From: Streptomyces atratus
Lineage (GTDB): Bacteria; Actinomycetota; Actinomycetes; Streptomycetales; Streptomycetaceae
DNA: 64,000 nucleotides
NCBI RefSeq assembly: GCF_014648655.1
Contig: NZ_BMRN01000035.1
Coordinates: 1-64,000 of the forward strand
Direction of reading: 5' to 3'
The notes beneath the pieces are model-generated. The model was not told the DNA's origin. It saw only the letters and a list, made by a program, of their open reading frames with translations, and did not search any database. The translations under genes and the position numbers were made by a program. Below are positions 16,772 through 25,775 of this stretch, one piece after another; the stretch's first letter is position 1, and each line of letters opens with the position of its first letter.

Positions 16772-18019
16772 ATGTCCACAAGGTCTAACCTCAGCACTTC
16801 GCCCCGGTCCATGGGGGCCTCACAAGGCGTGCCAGGCTGGCTGGTCGCGCTCCTGGCCGTCGCGTCCGGGACGACGGTCGCCAACCTCTACTACGCCCAG
16901 CCTCTGTTGTCCTCGCTGAGCGGTGTCTTCCACATCAGCACAGCCACGGCCGGGATACTGATCACGCTCACCCAGGTCGGCTACGTCTTCGGCATGATCT
17001 TCCTGGTTCCGCTCGGCGACCGGCTGGAGAAGCGCAATCTGGTCACCGTCCTCCTGATGATCACGGCCCTCGCCCTCGTGGCAGCCGGCCTCGCCACGAG
17101 CTTCCCCATGCTGCTGATCGCGTCGATGATCAGCGGTGCCACCTCCGTCGTGGCTCAGATCCTGGTGCCCTTCGCGGCGAACCTGGCCCCGGACCATGCC
17201 AGGGGCCGCATCGTCGGACGGGTCATGAGCGGTCTACTTGCCGGCATTCTGCTCTCCCGAACCCTGAGCAGCCTGGTCTCCGACATCGCAGGCTGGCGCG
17301 TCGTCTTCCTCGGCTCCGCCGCTCTGATGGCCGTGCTCACGGTGGCCCTGCGTGCGGCCCTGCCACAGCACGCACCCACCACATCCATTCCGTACCACCA
17401 CGTGCTGCGCTCCACCGTCCAGCTGGTGCGCACGCATCCCGCGCTGCTGCGTCGAGGGCTGTACCAGGCGGCGATGTTCGGCGCGTTCAGCGCGTTCTGG
17501 ACCACTGTCTCGTTTGTTCTGACCGGTCCCCGCTTCCACTACTCACCGGTCGGAGTCGGCGTCTTCGCCCTCGTGGGCGCGGCCGGAGCAGCCATCGCAC
17601 CGTTCGCTGGGCACTGGGCCGACCGAGGACTCGTACGTCCCATGACCGGGGCTGCGTTCCTTGTGACCGCGCTGGCCTTTGCTGTCGCGGGTCTGGGCGG
17701 GCACAGTATCGTCCTGATCGCCCTGGCTGCGATCCTGATCGACATGGCTGTGCAGACAACACTGATCCTGGGACAGCACACCGTTTACCAGCTCGACCCG
17801 ACCGCCCGCGCCCGCCTCAACAGCGCCTTCATCGCCATGTTCTTCGTCGGCGGTGCGATCGGCTCCCAGCTCGGGGCGACCGTCTACCACGCTGCCGGCT
17901 GGGCCGGCCTGACCGGCTTGGGCGCCGCTCTCCCGCTGGCCGCTCTTGCCTACTGGGCCGTTGAACGCCAACCGCAGCCGGCCTCGACAGAGAGCACCTC
18001 GCCAGACTCGTCCGCCTGA
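16772..18019 (+). CDS. MFS transporter, drug/metabolite exporter type
   Basis: 415 aa with twelve predicted hydrophobic segments. It starts with VANLYYAQPLL, typical of the NepI/YgaY-like 12-TM exporters, and has the MFS motif A variant GDRLEKRN between TM2 and TM3 and GHWADRGLVRP in the second half. AGAAGG lies six bases before the ATG at 16772; an in-frame GTG at 16766 overlaps that site and is less likely. It should export a small molecule by proton antiport; the substrate is unknown. A 7-bp inverted repeat lies 60 bases downstream. Confidence 0.88.
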   Translation: MSTRSNLSTSPRSMGASQGVPGWLVALLAVASGTTVANLYYAQPLLSSLSGVFHISTATAGILITLTQVGYVFGMIFLVPLGDRLEKRNLVTVLLMITALALVAAGLATSFPMLLIASMISGATSVVAQILVPFAANLAPDHARGRIVGRVMSGLLAGILLSRTLSSLVSDIAGWRVVFLGSAALMAVLTVALRAALPQHAPTTSIPYHHVLRSTVQLVRTHPALLRRGLYQAAMFGAFSAFWTTVSFVLTGPRFHYSPVGVGVFALVGAAGAAIAPFAGHWADRGLVRPMTGAAFLVTALAFAVAGLGGHSIVLIALAAILIDMAVQTTLILGQHTVYQLDPTARARLNSAFIAMFFVGGAIGSQLGATVYHAAGWAGLTGLGAALPLAALAYWAVERQPQPASTESTSPDSSA

Positions 18020-18081
18020 CGCAGACCAGTCGGGCCTGATTAAGTCCAACCGGCAATAGAGATCGGATAGGGAACATACGC

Positions 18082-18103
18082 GACTCCACGTGACCATGGA
18101 GTC
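18082..18103. repeat. Inverted repeat downstream of the MFS gene
   Basis: GACTCCA (18082-18088) and TGGAGTC (18097-18103) with an 8-base loop containing CACGTG-like sequence. It could be a terminator for the MFS gene or an operator; the short stem favours neither strongly. Confidence 0.45.
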
Positions 18104-18219
18104 CCTTACGGTCAGTGGGATTTGCTCAACGTCGGTCCCCATCGGGTTCCGTTGAGGGCAAGGGCGTGGCCGAAGGCGGCGTCTTCGCGCGACCGCTTCG
18201 CTGGGAAAAATCCAGCCGG

Positions 18220-18846
18220 TCAGGAGGTGAGTCCGGCATCGCGGGCGAGGAGGGCGGCCTGGACGCGGTTGTTGACGTCAAAGGTGGTGAGGATGCGGCT
18301 GACGTGGGCCTTCACCGAACTCTCGCGCATGGCGAGGCGGGCGGCGATGTCGGCGTTGGTGTCGCCCTGCGCGAGGAGGGCCAACGCGTCGCGTACGCGC
18401 CGGGTGAGCTGGCCCAGGAGGGCCTGCGCCGCAGTGGCCCGAGGCTGGTTGGCGACGTGGTATCGGCCAATAAGGCGGCGGGCCGCGGACGGGTGGAGCA
18501 TGGCGGAACCGGCGGCCACGAGGTGGCTCGCAGGATTTCGGCGGGATCGGTGTCCTTGAGGAGGAATCCGTCGGTTCCGGCGGCAGGGAGCTGTAGACGT
18601 GCTCGTCGAGGTCGAAGGTGGTGAGAGTGATCACCTTCGGGGGTGGGGGAGAGCGTGGAGCCGGGTGGTGGCGGTAATGCGTCCATGCGGACGTCGACGA
18701 GGGCGACATCGATGCGGTGGCCTGTTCGATGACCTGGAGACTGTAGGCGGCCTGGGCGACCACTTCGAGCTGTCGTCGGCGTTGAGAAAGTCGGCCAGGC
18801 CGAGGCAGACCAGGGCGTGGTCGTCGACGATCATGGCGCGGATCAC
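18220..18846 (-). pseudogene. Decayed LuxR-family two-component response regulator
   Basis: Pieces of one NarL/LuxR-type regulator occur in order on the minus strand but in different frames. IRAMIVDDHALVCLGLADFL is the start of the receiver. VVAQAAYSLQVIEQA follows, then VITLTTFDLDEHVYSSLPAAGTD, FLLKDTDPAEIL, and a C-terminal LTRRVRDALALLAQG and SSVKAHVSRILTTFDVNNRVQAA helix-turn-helix. At least three frame changes separate the blocks. The last 99 codons remain open, so a free DNA-binding domain could in theory be made. No histidine kinase gene lies nearby. Confidence 0.85.
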
Positions 18847-19043
18847 AGGGGAGACCCTTCTGTTCGGTGCCGACGGGGTGGGGGATGCGGGCGGCAAGCC
18901 GCCAGGCGCCGGCGCCTGGCGGGGCCCGCGGCGAGACGGCCTCCGAGGGGGGTGACGCGTTCGCGCAGGCCGGCCGGACGCCCGGGCCTGCCGACGGGCC
19001 GGACGCCGCCCCGAGGCGCCGCTTCGAGGTGGACCTCCGGTCG

Positions 19044-19485
19044 ATGACCCGGATCAACCTGCGCCCCATCGCCTCACCGGTGTCGCTGGGCTTCTTCACG
19101 GTGGCGATCGCCTCCGTGATGACGGGATGAATGCAGCTCGGGTTCTTCGAGGACGCAGCTCGTGGCACCGTCGCCCTGTGCGTACTGCCCGCCTTCGCCG
19201 ACAGCTGGCCGGCCTACACACTCGTCATGTTCAGCGGCGCGGCCGACGGCCTGTGCGTCTTCCATCTGGCGCTCCTCTGCTTCGGGGCGCTGATGACCGC
19301 CGTGACCCGGCCCAAGCGCGCGCTGTGGGTCGTCCTGGCGGTTTCCCTGCACCGCTGGGCCGCCACTGGTCTGTTAGGTCTCACCCATCGGCCGCAGCGG
19401 CCCCGCCCATGCTGCCGTGGAGAGCGATCTCGCGGTCCGGCTCCGCAACCCGGAACGCCAGGCGGGCGTGCGCCGCACGCTCTGA
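19044..19485 (+). pseudogene. Decayed membrane protein, GPR1/FUN34/YaaH-like
   Basis: The frame opens with MTRINLRPIASPVSLGFFTV, a start seen in bacterial GPR1/FUN34/YaaH (acetate transporter-like) proteins. It hits a TGA after SVMTG, continues as MQLGFFEDAARGTVALCVLPAF, loses the middle of the protein, resumes as LCFGALMTAVTRPKRALWVVLAV, then shifts frame to reach VRLRNPERQAGVRRTL and a stop at 19485. The family assignment is from pattern memory and is moderate; the decay itself (in-frame stop plus frame change) is plain. Confidence 0.55.
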
Positions 19486-19528
19486 ACACCACCGACACCC
19501 TGTACACCGCGACCGCGCAGGAGCACCC

Positions 19529-19840
19529 ATGGAACCGCACGTGGTGGACCGCCCCCCAGACCGGTACTAGATCCTCGTCGGCGACGACGGCACCGAGACC
19601 GCCGGCTTCGTCGAATACCGCCTCTCGCAGAACGAGATCGCCTTCATCCAACACCGGGACCGATGCCCGGTTCGCCGGCCGTGGCCTGGCGGGCTGCTCG
19701 CCCGGGAAGCCCTCGACGACGCCCGGGCATGCCGGCTGCGCGTCCTGCCGTACTGCCCCTTCATCCGGGGTGGATCGGCAAGCACCCCGAGTACGCCGAC
19801 CGGGTGCCCGAGGTGCACCCCGCACGGTTTCGGCCTGCGA
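19529..19840 (+). pseudogene. Decayed GNAT-fold acetyltransferase (COG2388 type)
   Basis: Same protein type as the intact gene at 16281. An ATG at 19529 is followed by an in-frame TAG where Tyr-Glu is expected (intact: HRYEILVDG). ILVGDDGTETAGFVEYR then appears in frame. One frame change gives TGTDARFAGRGLAG, a second gives LLAREALDDARACRLRVLPYCPF, ending in KHPEYADRVP. One stop and two frameshifts make it a pseudogene. The 3' limit is approximate. Confidence 0.85.
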
Positions 19841-19891
19841 ACCACGCCGAGCCCCAACCTTCCAGGCCACAGCCGCACACCGAGGAGTCTC

Positions 19892-20613
19892 ATGTCCTGA
19901 CCCGTAGATCCCACCGTCGTCCTGGTCCACGGCGCCGTCGCCGACGCCTCCCGCTCTCCCGCGTCACTCCCGGACTGACGGCAGCCAGCCTGGAGGTGGT
20001 GGCCCCGGCCGTACCCGACCGCAGCCTCGTCAACGACGCCGCCTACATCGCCTCGATGGTACGTGCGATCCCAGGCGCCCCGTGGTCCTGGTCGGGCACT
20101 CCTACGGCGGCGCCGTCATCACCGTCGCCGGCACAGAGGACAACGTCCAGGCGCTGGTCTACCTGGCCGGATGCGCGTTGGAGGAGGGCGAGAGCCTCGG
20201 CTAGCTGCAAGGGCGCCCCCGGCACGGGCCTCGCCGACGCGCTCGTCTGCACGCCCCTCCCCGTGGCGGGCTCTGACGAGACCGCCACCGACGTCTCGGT
20301 GCCGGTCGAGCACTTCCCCGACCCTCTTTGCCGCGGATGTGGACCCCGAGTTCGCTGCGGTGCTCGCCGTTTCCCGGCACCCGCTGTCCGCACGGGCCTT
20401 CACGGAGACCGCGCCGGTCGCGGCATGGAAGACCAAGCCCTCGTGGGCCCTGATCGCCACCTCCGGCCGGACCCTCAACCCCGATATGGAGCGCTACGGC
20501 TACGAGCGTGCCAGCATGACCACCACCGAGGTCGACTCCTCACACATGGTCATGCTCACCCAGCCCAAGCGCTTGGCCGAGCTCATCCAGGACGCGGTCC
20601 GATCCACCGCTCA
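19892..20613 (+). pseudogene. Decayed alpha/beta hydrolase, relative of the gene at 8057
   Basis: An ATG is followed almost at once by TGA. VVLVHGAVADAS, VVAPAVPDRSLVNDAAYIASMV, GHSYGGAVITVAGTEDNV and LVYLAGCALEEGESLG then appear in alternating frames, with a TAG replacing the Glu codon that follows ESLG in the relatives. The last third is open: DVDPEFAAVLAVSRHPLSA, AAWKTKPSWALIATSG and EVDSSHMVML. It is clearly the same subfamily as the intact gene at 8057-8782. The 3' limit is inferred by alignment with that gene. Confidence 0.88.
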
Positions 20614-20724
20614 CTGGCCCGCTCCCCGGGCCGCGTCCGTGAGATCCCGCCCCCGCCAAGGCGGGATCGGCACGCTCGCACGGGCCCGTCCGTGCGGTGC
20701 GGCCCAGCGGAGCGTCGCCTCGGT

Positions 20725-21684
20725 TCACACGTGGCGCGTGCTGGACTGCCAGTCCCTGGGTGACATCCCGTACGCGGTGCGAAAGGCCCGGCTGAAGTGC
20801 GACGGGTTCACGAAGCCCCAGCGCTGAGCCACCGCCGAGACGGTAGGTGCGGACCTCGACTGCCTGGACAGCTCCCGTCGGCACCTCTCCAGGCGCTCGC
20901 GATGGATCCAACGGCTCACCGTGGTCCCCTCCGCCTGGAAGATCTTGTGCAGATACCGGACAGACATATGGTGCGCGCACGCGATCATCTCCGGAGAGAG
21001 ACCTGGATCGGCCAGGTGTCGCAGGATGTACTCCTTGATACGGGCCAGCATCCCGCGGGCCACCTCCGACGCGTGGGGGTTCAGTAGCCCCTGCCGCTCG
21101 CGCACCAGCACCGTCAGCAGATCGACGGCAGTCATCGCGAGTTGCCGGCCTGTGTACGGGTCGAACCCGGCCGCCCGGTCCGCCAGACGTTCCAGATGGC
21201 CTGCGACGACTCCGGACGTGCCGCAGTGGCTGTCGAAGACGGTCCCCGTGATCGCCCGCAGTTCGGTGTCCGTCACGGCCAGCACATCCTTCGGCACCCG
21301 GATCGATGTGAACCGGTAGTTGTCCGGCTGTTCCCTGCCGTAGGGCCGGCCGGCGTCGGAGCAGGTAAAAGTACCGGGGCGGACCAGGGCCTGGCGCCCG
21401 TCCTGAGTGAGCCGCCCGGTTCCCTGGTGCTGGAGCGTGATGGTCATGTACTCCGCTCCGCCCCTGGAGATCAGGGAGGCGTGGCGCGACACGCTCGCCG
21501 GGCCTGCCTCGACCACCGAGATCTGGAGAGGGCCGAGCGTATCGACGGTTATCGTCCCCATCGCGGGCTCGCGCTCGTGCAGCGTGACGTCCATCGGAAC
21601 CAAGGTGTCGGAGACGATGCTCTGCCAGTAGTCGGCCCGCTCGGACGGAGGCAGCGGCTGGACGGAGAGTACGACGGACATCAT
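20725..21684 (-). CDS. AraC-family transcriptional regulator
   Basis: 319 aa. The N-terminal two thirds match the AraC-binding-like domain found in NphR/FeaR-type regulators (PPSERADYWQSIVSDTLVPMDV, then a cupin-like stretch with GGAEYMTITLQHQGTGRL). The C-terminal 100 residues carry two helix-turn-helix units: LSPEMIACAHHMSVRYLHKIF and VSAVAQRWGFVNPSHFSRAFR. It is intact amid decayed neighbours. Its natural target may be one of the broken genes beside it or a distant locus. The inducer is unknown. Confidence 0.9.
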   Translation of the reverse strand: MMSVVLSVQPLPPSERADYWQSIVSDTLVPMDVTLHEREPAMGTITVDTLGPLQISVVEAGPASVSRHASLISRGGAEYMTITLQHQGTGRLTQDGRQALVRPGTFTCSDAGRPYGREQPDNYRFTSIRVPKDVLAVTDTELRAITGTVFDSHCGTSGVVAGHLERLADRAAGFDPYTGRQLAMTAVDLLTVLVRERQGLLNPHASEVARGMLARIKEYILRHLADPGLSPEMIACAHHMSVRYLHKIFQAEGTTVSRWIHRERLERCRRELSRQSRSAPTVSAVAQRWGFVNPSHFSRAFRTAYGMSPRDWQSSTRHV

Positions 21685-21893
21685 GACCTCTCGTCATGGT
21701 CGTGCAGACGCTCCCTGGGGAGCGTCGGAACAGTAGGAATTCCAGTCTCGAACCATCAGCTGTCGTCGCCATCAGTCACCCGACTGGTGCTCTGTCCAAT
21801 ATCCCGTACCCCGGCTCATGCTCCTGCGACGGCGGGCAGGTGGCGTCCCCGCCGCGCGCCGGCCGGGGACCCGCCATGCGTCCTCGGCCGCTC

Positions 21894-22215
21894 TCACCGC
21901 AGGCGAGCGTGGAGGAACCTGCCGCCGAGCCGTACGGCCGCCCGCATCGACGGGCTGGCGCGCAGCGCGGTCAGTGACACGAAGTCGTGGACCGTGCCCT
22001 GGAATCGTGCCGCGGGCGCGGCGACACCAGCCCGAGGCAGCCGGTCTGCGTACGCCTCCGCCTCGTCCCTGGTGGCGTCGGCCTCCGCCGTGACGACCAG
22101 TGCCGGTGCGGCAGTCCCGCGAGCGCGGTCATACTCGCACGCAGCGGGGCCGCAGTCGGCTCGTCCCGCTGCCGGGGATCTATCGCGTACTGCCGCTAGT
22201 ATGACCGTACGGCCT
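21894..22215 (-). pseudogene. C-terminal remnant of an HSL-type alpha/beta hydrolase
   Basis: Minus-strand reading gives DEPTAAPLRASMTALAGLP, then a frame change to PALVVTAEADATRDEAEAYADRL and ARFQGTVHDFVSL, ending in LHARLR. This parallels the C-terminal third of the intact esterase at 30166 (PALVITGEADVLRDEGEAYANKL, then RFQGIIHDFVML), including the catalytic Asp and His. The N-terminal half with the oxyanion hole and nucleophile is gone and a TAG lies at the upstream limit. Confidence 0.82.
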
Positions 22216-23029
22216 CCCCGGCGCCCTCTTCGGCCAACGCCACCCGGACGGCACCCTGCAGTACGTCGCAGCGTCGGCACCGGATGGAGCGACACCGAAC
22301 GCACCACCCTCGCCGCAGCCTCCGTCGACACCTGCACCTTCACCGAGACCCACCGGTCACCGGAGCCCAATGGGTACTGCCGCGTCTCATCGCCGAAGTC
22401 CGCTACACGACCCGCACCCGCGCCGGACGCCTGCGCCAGCTCCACGTATCGCCATGGCGGCGAGCGTAGCCATACAATCCGGCCGGGACAGCGGCGTTCA
22501 CGAAGTCGAACCAGCCCGCGCAGCAACGGAGTGTGTCGCTGCCCGGCTCAGGTGATGTTGTCGGTGGCGAGGTCGGGGCGCATCCCACGCGGCCTGCACC
22601 GCGCCGACCTCAACAAGACAAGTCCGCTGACCGAATCGTCTGATGAGGCGGACCGGGGCCGTCGACGCCCCCTTGACTGGCAACAGACAACGGGGTGCTG
22701 CGGGCGGCGTTCGGCGTCACGGAAGAACCCTTCGGGCTGATGGCCCCAATCAGCCCGCGCGGCCTGGCGTCGATGCAGTACTGGCGAATTCCCCAAGACT
22801 TCATGAGAGGTGACCGCTGTGACCCCGTCTCGGAGGCCCCGGCTCACCGGCCCCGGGCAGTGGACTGCGAGCGGCGAGCGGCGGGCAGCCCCGGAGCCGG
22901 TGCTGCGGAGGCCGTGGGTGCCGCTCGGAGGCCGGGGGCGGGGGTCTTGTGGCCGAGCCCTTCGGCGAGCTCGAACGAGACCTGCTGCAAGACCTCGGGC
23001 GGGGTGTGGGGGGAGAAGCGGAGGGGCCC
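22216..23029. other. Decay zone without a supported gene
   Basis: About 800 bases between the esterase remnant and the IS3 end. Several frames stay open by composition, but none shows a family motif with a binding site. Probably further decayed sequence. Confidence 0.5.
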
Positions 23030-23419
23030 TGACCCCGGGTTTTGGACACCGGAGAGACTTGGATCTTGATGGTCCAGGAGAACGGAGTCCCTGTGGGGAT
23101 GAAGCACTACCCCGCCGAGTTCAAGGCGGACGCGGTCGCGCTGTACCGGTCGCGTCCGGGAGCGACGATCAAGTCGGTCGCCACCGACCTCGGGGTGGAC
23201 ACCGAGACGCTGCGGAACTGGATCAGGGCCGCTGACGGACGTCGGTCCGGTGCTCACTCCACGCCCGCGGCGGCGCCGCGGCCGGGTGGTGACGCGGTTC
23301 AGGCGGAGCTGGCGGCCGCGCGGAAGAGGATCCGCGAGCTGGAGGAGGAGCGGGACATCCTCCGCAAGGCGGCCCGGTATTTCGCAGGGGATTGTGTCCT
23401 GAACACGAAGGGGAGTTGA
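23030..23419 (+). mobile_element. Truncated IS3-family element (left end plus orfA)
   Basis: The probable left end reads TGACCCCGGGTTTTGGACAC at 23030, the form of IS3-family terminal repeats. It is followed by orfA and then unrelated sequence. No orfB (the DDE catalytic half) is present, so the element cannot move by itself. The break falls right at the end of orfA, where the programmed frameshift into orfB normally occurs. Confidence 0.75.
23099..23419 (+). CDS. IS3-family transposase OrfA (DNA-binding half)
   Basis: 106 aa. The helix-turn-helix is visible as KHYPAEFKADAVALY, then KSVATDLGVDTETLRNWIR. A leucine-zipper-like coil follows (AELAAARKRIRELEEERDIL), ending in RKAARYFAGD. Intact OrfA proteins of this group end near KYFAGET; here the last residues (CVLNTKGS) come from foreign sequence, showing truncation. 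The ATG at 23099 has GTGGGG upstream. An upstream in-frame start at 23042 is possible. Confidence 0.8.
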   Translation: MKHYPAEFKADAVALYRSRPGATIKSVATDLGVDTETLRNWIRAADGRRSGAHSTPAAAPRPGGDAVQAELAAARKRIRELEEERDILRKAARYFAGDCVLNTKGS

Positions 23420-23474
23420 CAGTAGGACAGCTTCCGAGAGTGGTGCTGTGCGGAAGATGAAGGTTTTGTGGCCC

Positions 23475-23510
23475 TTCGAAGCCGCCCTGCGGGGGGGGGG
23501 AGGCTTCAAA
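23475..23510. repeat. Hairpin with a ten-G run
   Basis: TTCGAAGCC (23475-23483) pairs with GGCTTCAAA (23502-23510) with one mismatch; the loop side includes G10 at 23491-23500. It lies between two transposase scars and probably came from the terminator or end of a mobile element. Confidence 0.5.
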
Positions 23511-23640
23511 CCCCCTCATGCCGCGTTGGTTGAAGACCGTCGTGGTGAGCGATGAGGAAAAGGCGCCGTAAGAGGCGTCAGGTGGGGACCTGGAAGACGA
23601 ACGCAAGTGAATCGCTGCTGACGTTTCGAAACGAAATCAG

Positions 23641-23829
23641 ACGACATCGAAACCGGGCATCCGCCGCTGCGACGAGTCCCGTCGCTTCTACGACCGCAAG
23701 CGCGCCGAAGGCAAAAGACACAGCCAGGCCGTCATGGCCCTCGCACGCCGACGAGTCAACGTCCTGTGGGCCCTTCTGCGCGACGGACGGTGCTACCAAC
23801 CAATATCGCCCGTCGCCTTGGCTGCTTGA
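23641..23829 (+). pseudogene. C-terminal fragment of an IS110-like transposase
   Basis: The frame ending in TGA at 23829 reads RRCDESRRFYDRKRAEGKRH and ALARRRVNVLWALLRDGRCY, a pattern typical of the C-terminal region of IS110/IS116 transposases. The tail after the stop (TTGACAACTCCATTAGGA) is close to the one after the transposase scrap at the window start. The N-terminal DEDD domain is absent, so this is a remnant. Confidence 0.75.
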
Positions 23830-23884
23830 CAACTCCATTAGGAATCGGTGCGCAGACGGGCATGTCGCCCATTCAGCCGCAGGC

Positions 23885-25594
23885 TTAGGCGTGGGCTGAC
23901 TCGGACGTGCCCGTTCCTGGCCGTTCTCCCGGTGGGCATCGAGGCCCCGGGGCCGTCATCGCGTCGCCCGTCTCGGGCACCACGGGTCCCGCGGCAGCGT
24001 CGAAGGCATGGGTCACCTCCGGCGCGGTGCCCTCGACAAGCAGTCGGCGGGCCCTCTCCTCGTGACGACGGTCGGTGGCCGTGAGCCGGCTGTGGTGCTG
24101 GGCGAGATGCTCCGACCAGGACGCGACCAGGTAGTTCTCGACGAACCGGCCCGGATCGTTGCCGTCCTGGTAGAGGCCCCAGCTGAGGGCTCCCGTGCGC
24201 CGGCGTGAACGGGCCACATGGTCCATGCAGTCGATAAAGGCGGCCCTGTTCGCGGCCGCGATCCGGTACGCGACGGAGACCAGCACGGGGCCGTCGGCCG
24301 GTCCGGGCTCGAACACCAGGGGCGGAACGGGCCAATGGTCGGACGGGGACGGGTCGATGCCGTCCGTGCCGTGCAGCGGCCAGCGGCGCACGCTCACCGC
24401 GCCGAGCAGCAGCAGACCGCTGCCGGCCAGAAGGGAGACGGCCAGCCCCGGCCCGTCGGCCAGCGCACCCCACAGTGGTGCCGCCAACGCCTGCCCGCCC
24501 TGGAAGACCAGGAGATAGACGGCGAGTCCCCGGGCCCTGACCCAGCCGGGCAGCCGCGCCTGGACGGCCGCGTTGAGGGTGGACAGCACGCCGATCCAGG
24601 CCACACCGGCGGGCAGCAGCACGACCGCCGCGAGCCATGGGACCCGGACCGTGGCCAGTACCGCCAGGACTCCGGCGAAGACGAGGGCCCCTGCGGCCAG
24701 AGTGCCGTTGACGCCCAGAGCGCGGCGGATCGCGGGCAGTGCGAAGGCCCCGCTCACAGCACCGGCTCCGACCGCACCGAGCAGCACCCCGTACCCACCC
24801 GAGCCCAGGCCGAGGGAGCGGCTCGCGACCAGTGGAAGCAGCGACCACAGCGCGGCGCCGCCGGGGATGAACAGCACCGTGCGCAGCAGGACTCGGCGGA
24901 CGCCGGGCGCGTTCCACACGTAGCGGCGGCCGGCGTGCAGAGCCGTCAGGAGCTTCTCGCCCTGCGCAGTCGGCGGTTCCGCCCCGGGCCGTCTCCACAA
25001 TGCGAGAACGGCCGCGGTGCCGAGGTAGGAGGCGGCGTTGAAGGCGAAGACCCAACCCGCGCCTGCTGCCGCGACCACTGCTCCCCCGAGTGCCGGGCCG
25101 AGGGCGCGAGCGAGGTTCATGTTCACAGCGCCGAGCGCGGCCGCCTGTCCCAACTGGCGGCGTTCCACGAGTTCCGGCTGGATGGCCTGCCAGGCCGGGC
25201 CCATCAGAGCGGTGCCGCATCCCAGCAGGAAGGTGAGACCGAGCAGCAAGGCCGGAGTGAGCGCGTCCGCGAACGCCAGCACCGACAGCGTGGTGGAGGC
25301 GGCGAGCATGGCGAACTGAGCGGTCAGCAGCACCGTGCGACGGTCGAAACGGTCGGCCAGCACGCCAGAAGGCAGAGCCAGCAGCACGACGGGGAGACTG
25401 GACGCGGTCTGCACGAGCGTCACCAGGGCGGCGTCGTGGCCGATCAGTAGCCACTGGGCGCCCACGGTCTGCATCCAACTGCCGATGTTGGAAACCAGTT
25501 GTGCGATCCACAGCGCCCGGAAGACACGCGCCGCGAGCGGGGCCCAGGCTGAATCGGACTCCGGGAAGTCTTTCGGTGGCAGTGCGGTGTTCAC
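23885..25594 (-). CDS. MFS_3-type exporter with C-terminal monooxygenase-like domain
   Basis: 569 aa. About 410 residues of 12-TM MFS permease open with FRALWIAQLVSNIGSWMQTVGAQWLL and carry the motif PSGVLADRFDRRTVLL. A soluble tail of about 140 residues follows (VSVAYRIAAANRAAFIDCMD, then TGALSWGLYQDGND and YLVASWSEHLAQHH), resembling the antibiotic-biosynthesis-monooxygenase fold. This arrangement is known for the 'transmembrane secretion effector' MFS_3 family. The last 30 residues are a polar, low-complexity tail. Substrate unknown. An upstream frame to 25625 exists in another phase and was rejected. Confidence 0.88.
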   Translation of the reverse strand: MNTALPPKDFPESDSAWAPLAARVFRALWIAQLVSNIGSWMQTVGAQWLLIGHDAALVTLVQTASSLPVVLLALPSGVLADRFDRRTVLLTAQFAMLAASTTLSVLAFADALTPALLLGLTFLLGCGTALMGPAWQAIQPELVERRQLGQAAALGAVNMNLARALGPALGGAVVAAAGAGWVFAFNAASYLGTAAVLALWRRPGAEPPTAQGEKLLTALHAGRRYVWNAPGVRRVLLRTVLFIPGGAALWSLLPLVASRSLGLGSGGYGVLLGAVGAGAVSGAFALPAIRRALGVNGTLAAGALVFAGVLAVLATVRVPWLAAVVLLPAGVAWIGVLSTLNAAVQARLPGWVRARGLAVYLLVFQGGQALAAPLWGALADGPGLAVSLLAGSGLLLLGAVSVRRWPLHGTDGIDPSPSDHWPVPPLVFEPGPADGPVLVSVAYRIAAANRAAFIDCMDHVARSRRRTGALSWGLYQDGNDPGRFVENYLVASWSEHLAQHHSRLTATDRRHEERARRLLVEGTAPEVTHAFDAAAGPVVPETGDAMTAPGPRCPPGERPGTGTSESAHA

Positions 25595-25742
25595 GTCGGT
25601 CCCTACCGGTATGGGGCACGGACACCTTGCTTCCGGCGGTGTCCCGGGTGCCGTGCGGGCATGGCCGAGGGTGGCCGCAGACGGTCGCGGGTGCCGTCGA
25701 CTAGGAGTGCAACGTCTGTGGTCCCGCGGGTCACTGACGAGA

Positions 25743-25770
25743 GCGCCGGCCCCTCCTGCGGGGCCGGCGC
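25743..25770 (-). terminator. Hairpin terminator after the DUF1275 gene
   Basis: Perfect 11-bp inverted repeat (25743-25753 with 25760-25770, 6-base loop), five bases beyond the stop of the minus-strand DUF1275 gene. Confidence 0.8.
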
Positions 25771-25775
25771 CGAGT

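Noticed and set aside
22610..22804. Short minus-strand frame beginning MKSWGIRQYCIDARPRGL
   Set aside because: The composition is less biased than typical shadows, but no family or transposon end could be assigned and it is in a decay zone; not called.
24218..25450. 410-codon plus-strand frame opposite the MFS_3 gene
   Set aside because: Antisense shadow: Gln/Arg/Gly-rich product without motifs, and the minus-strand gene fully explains the region.
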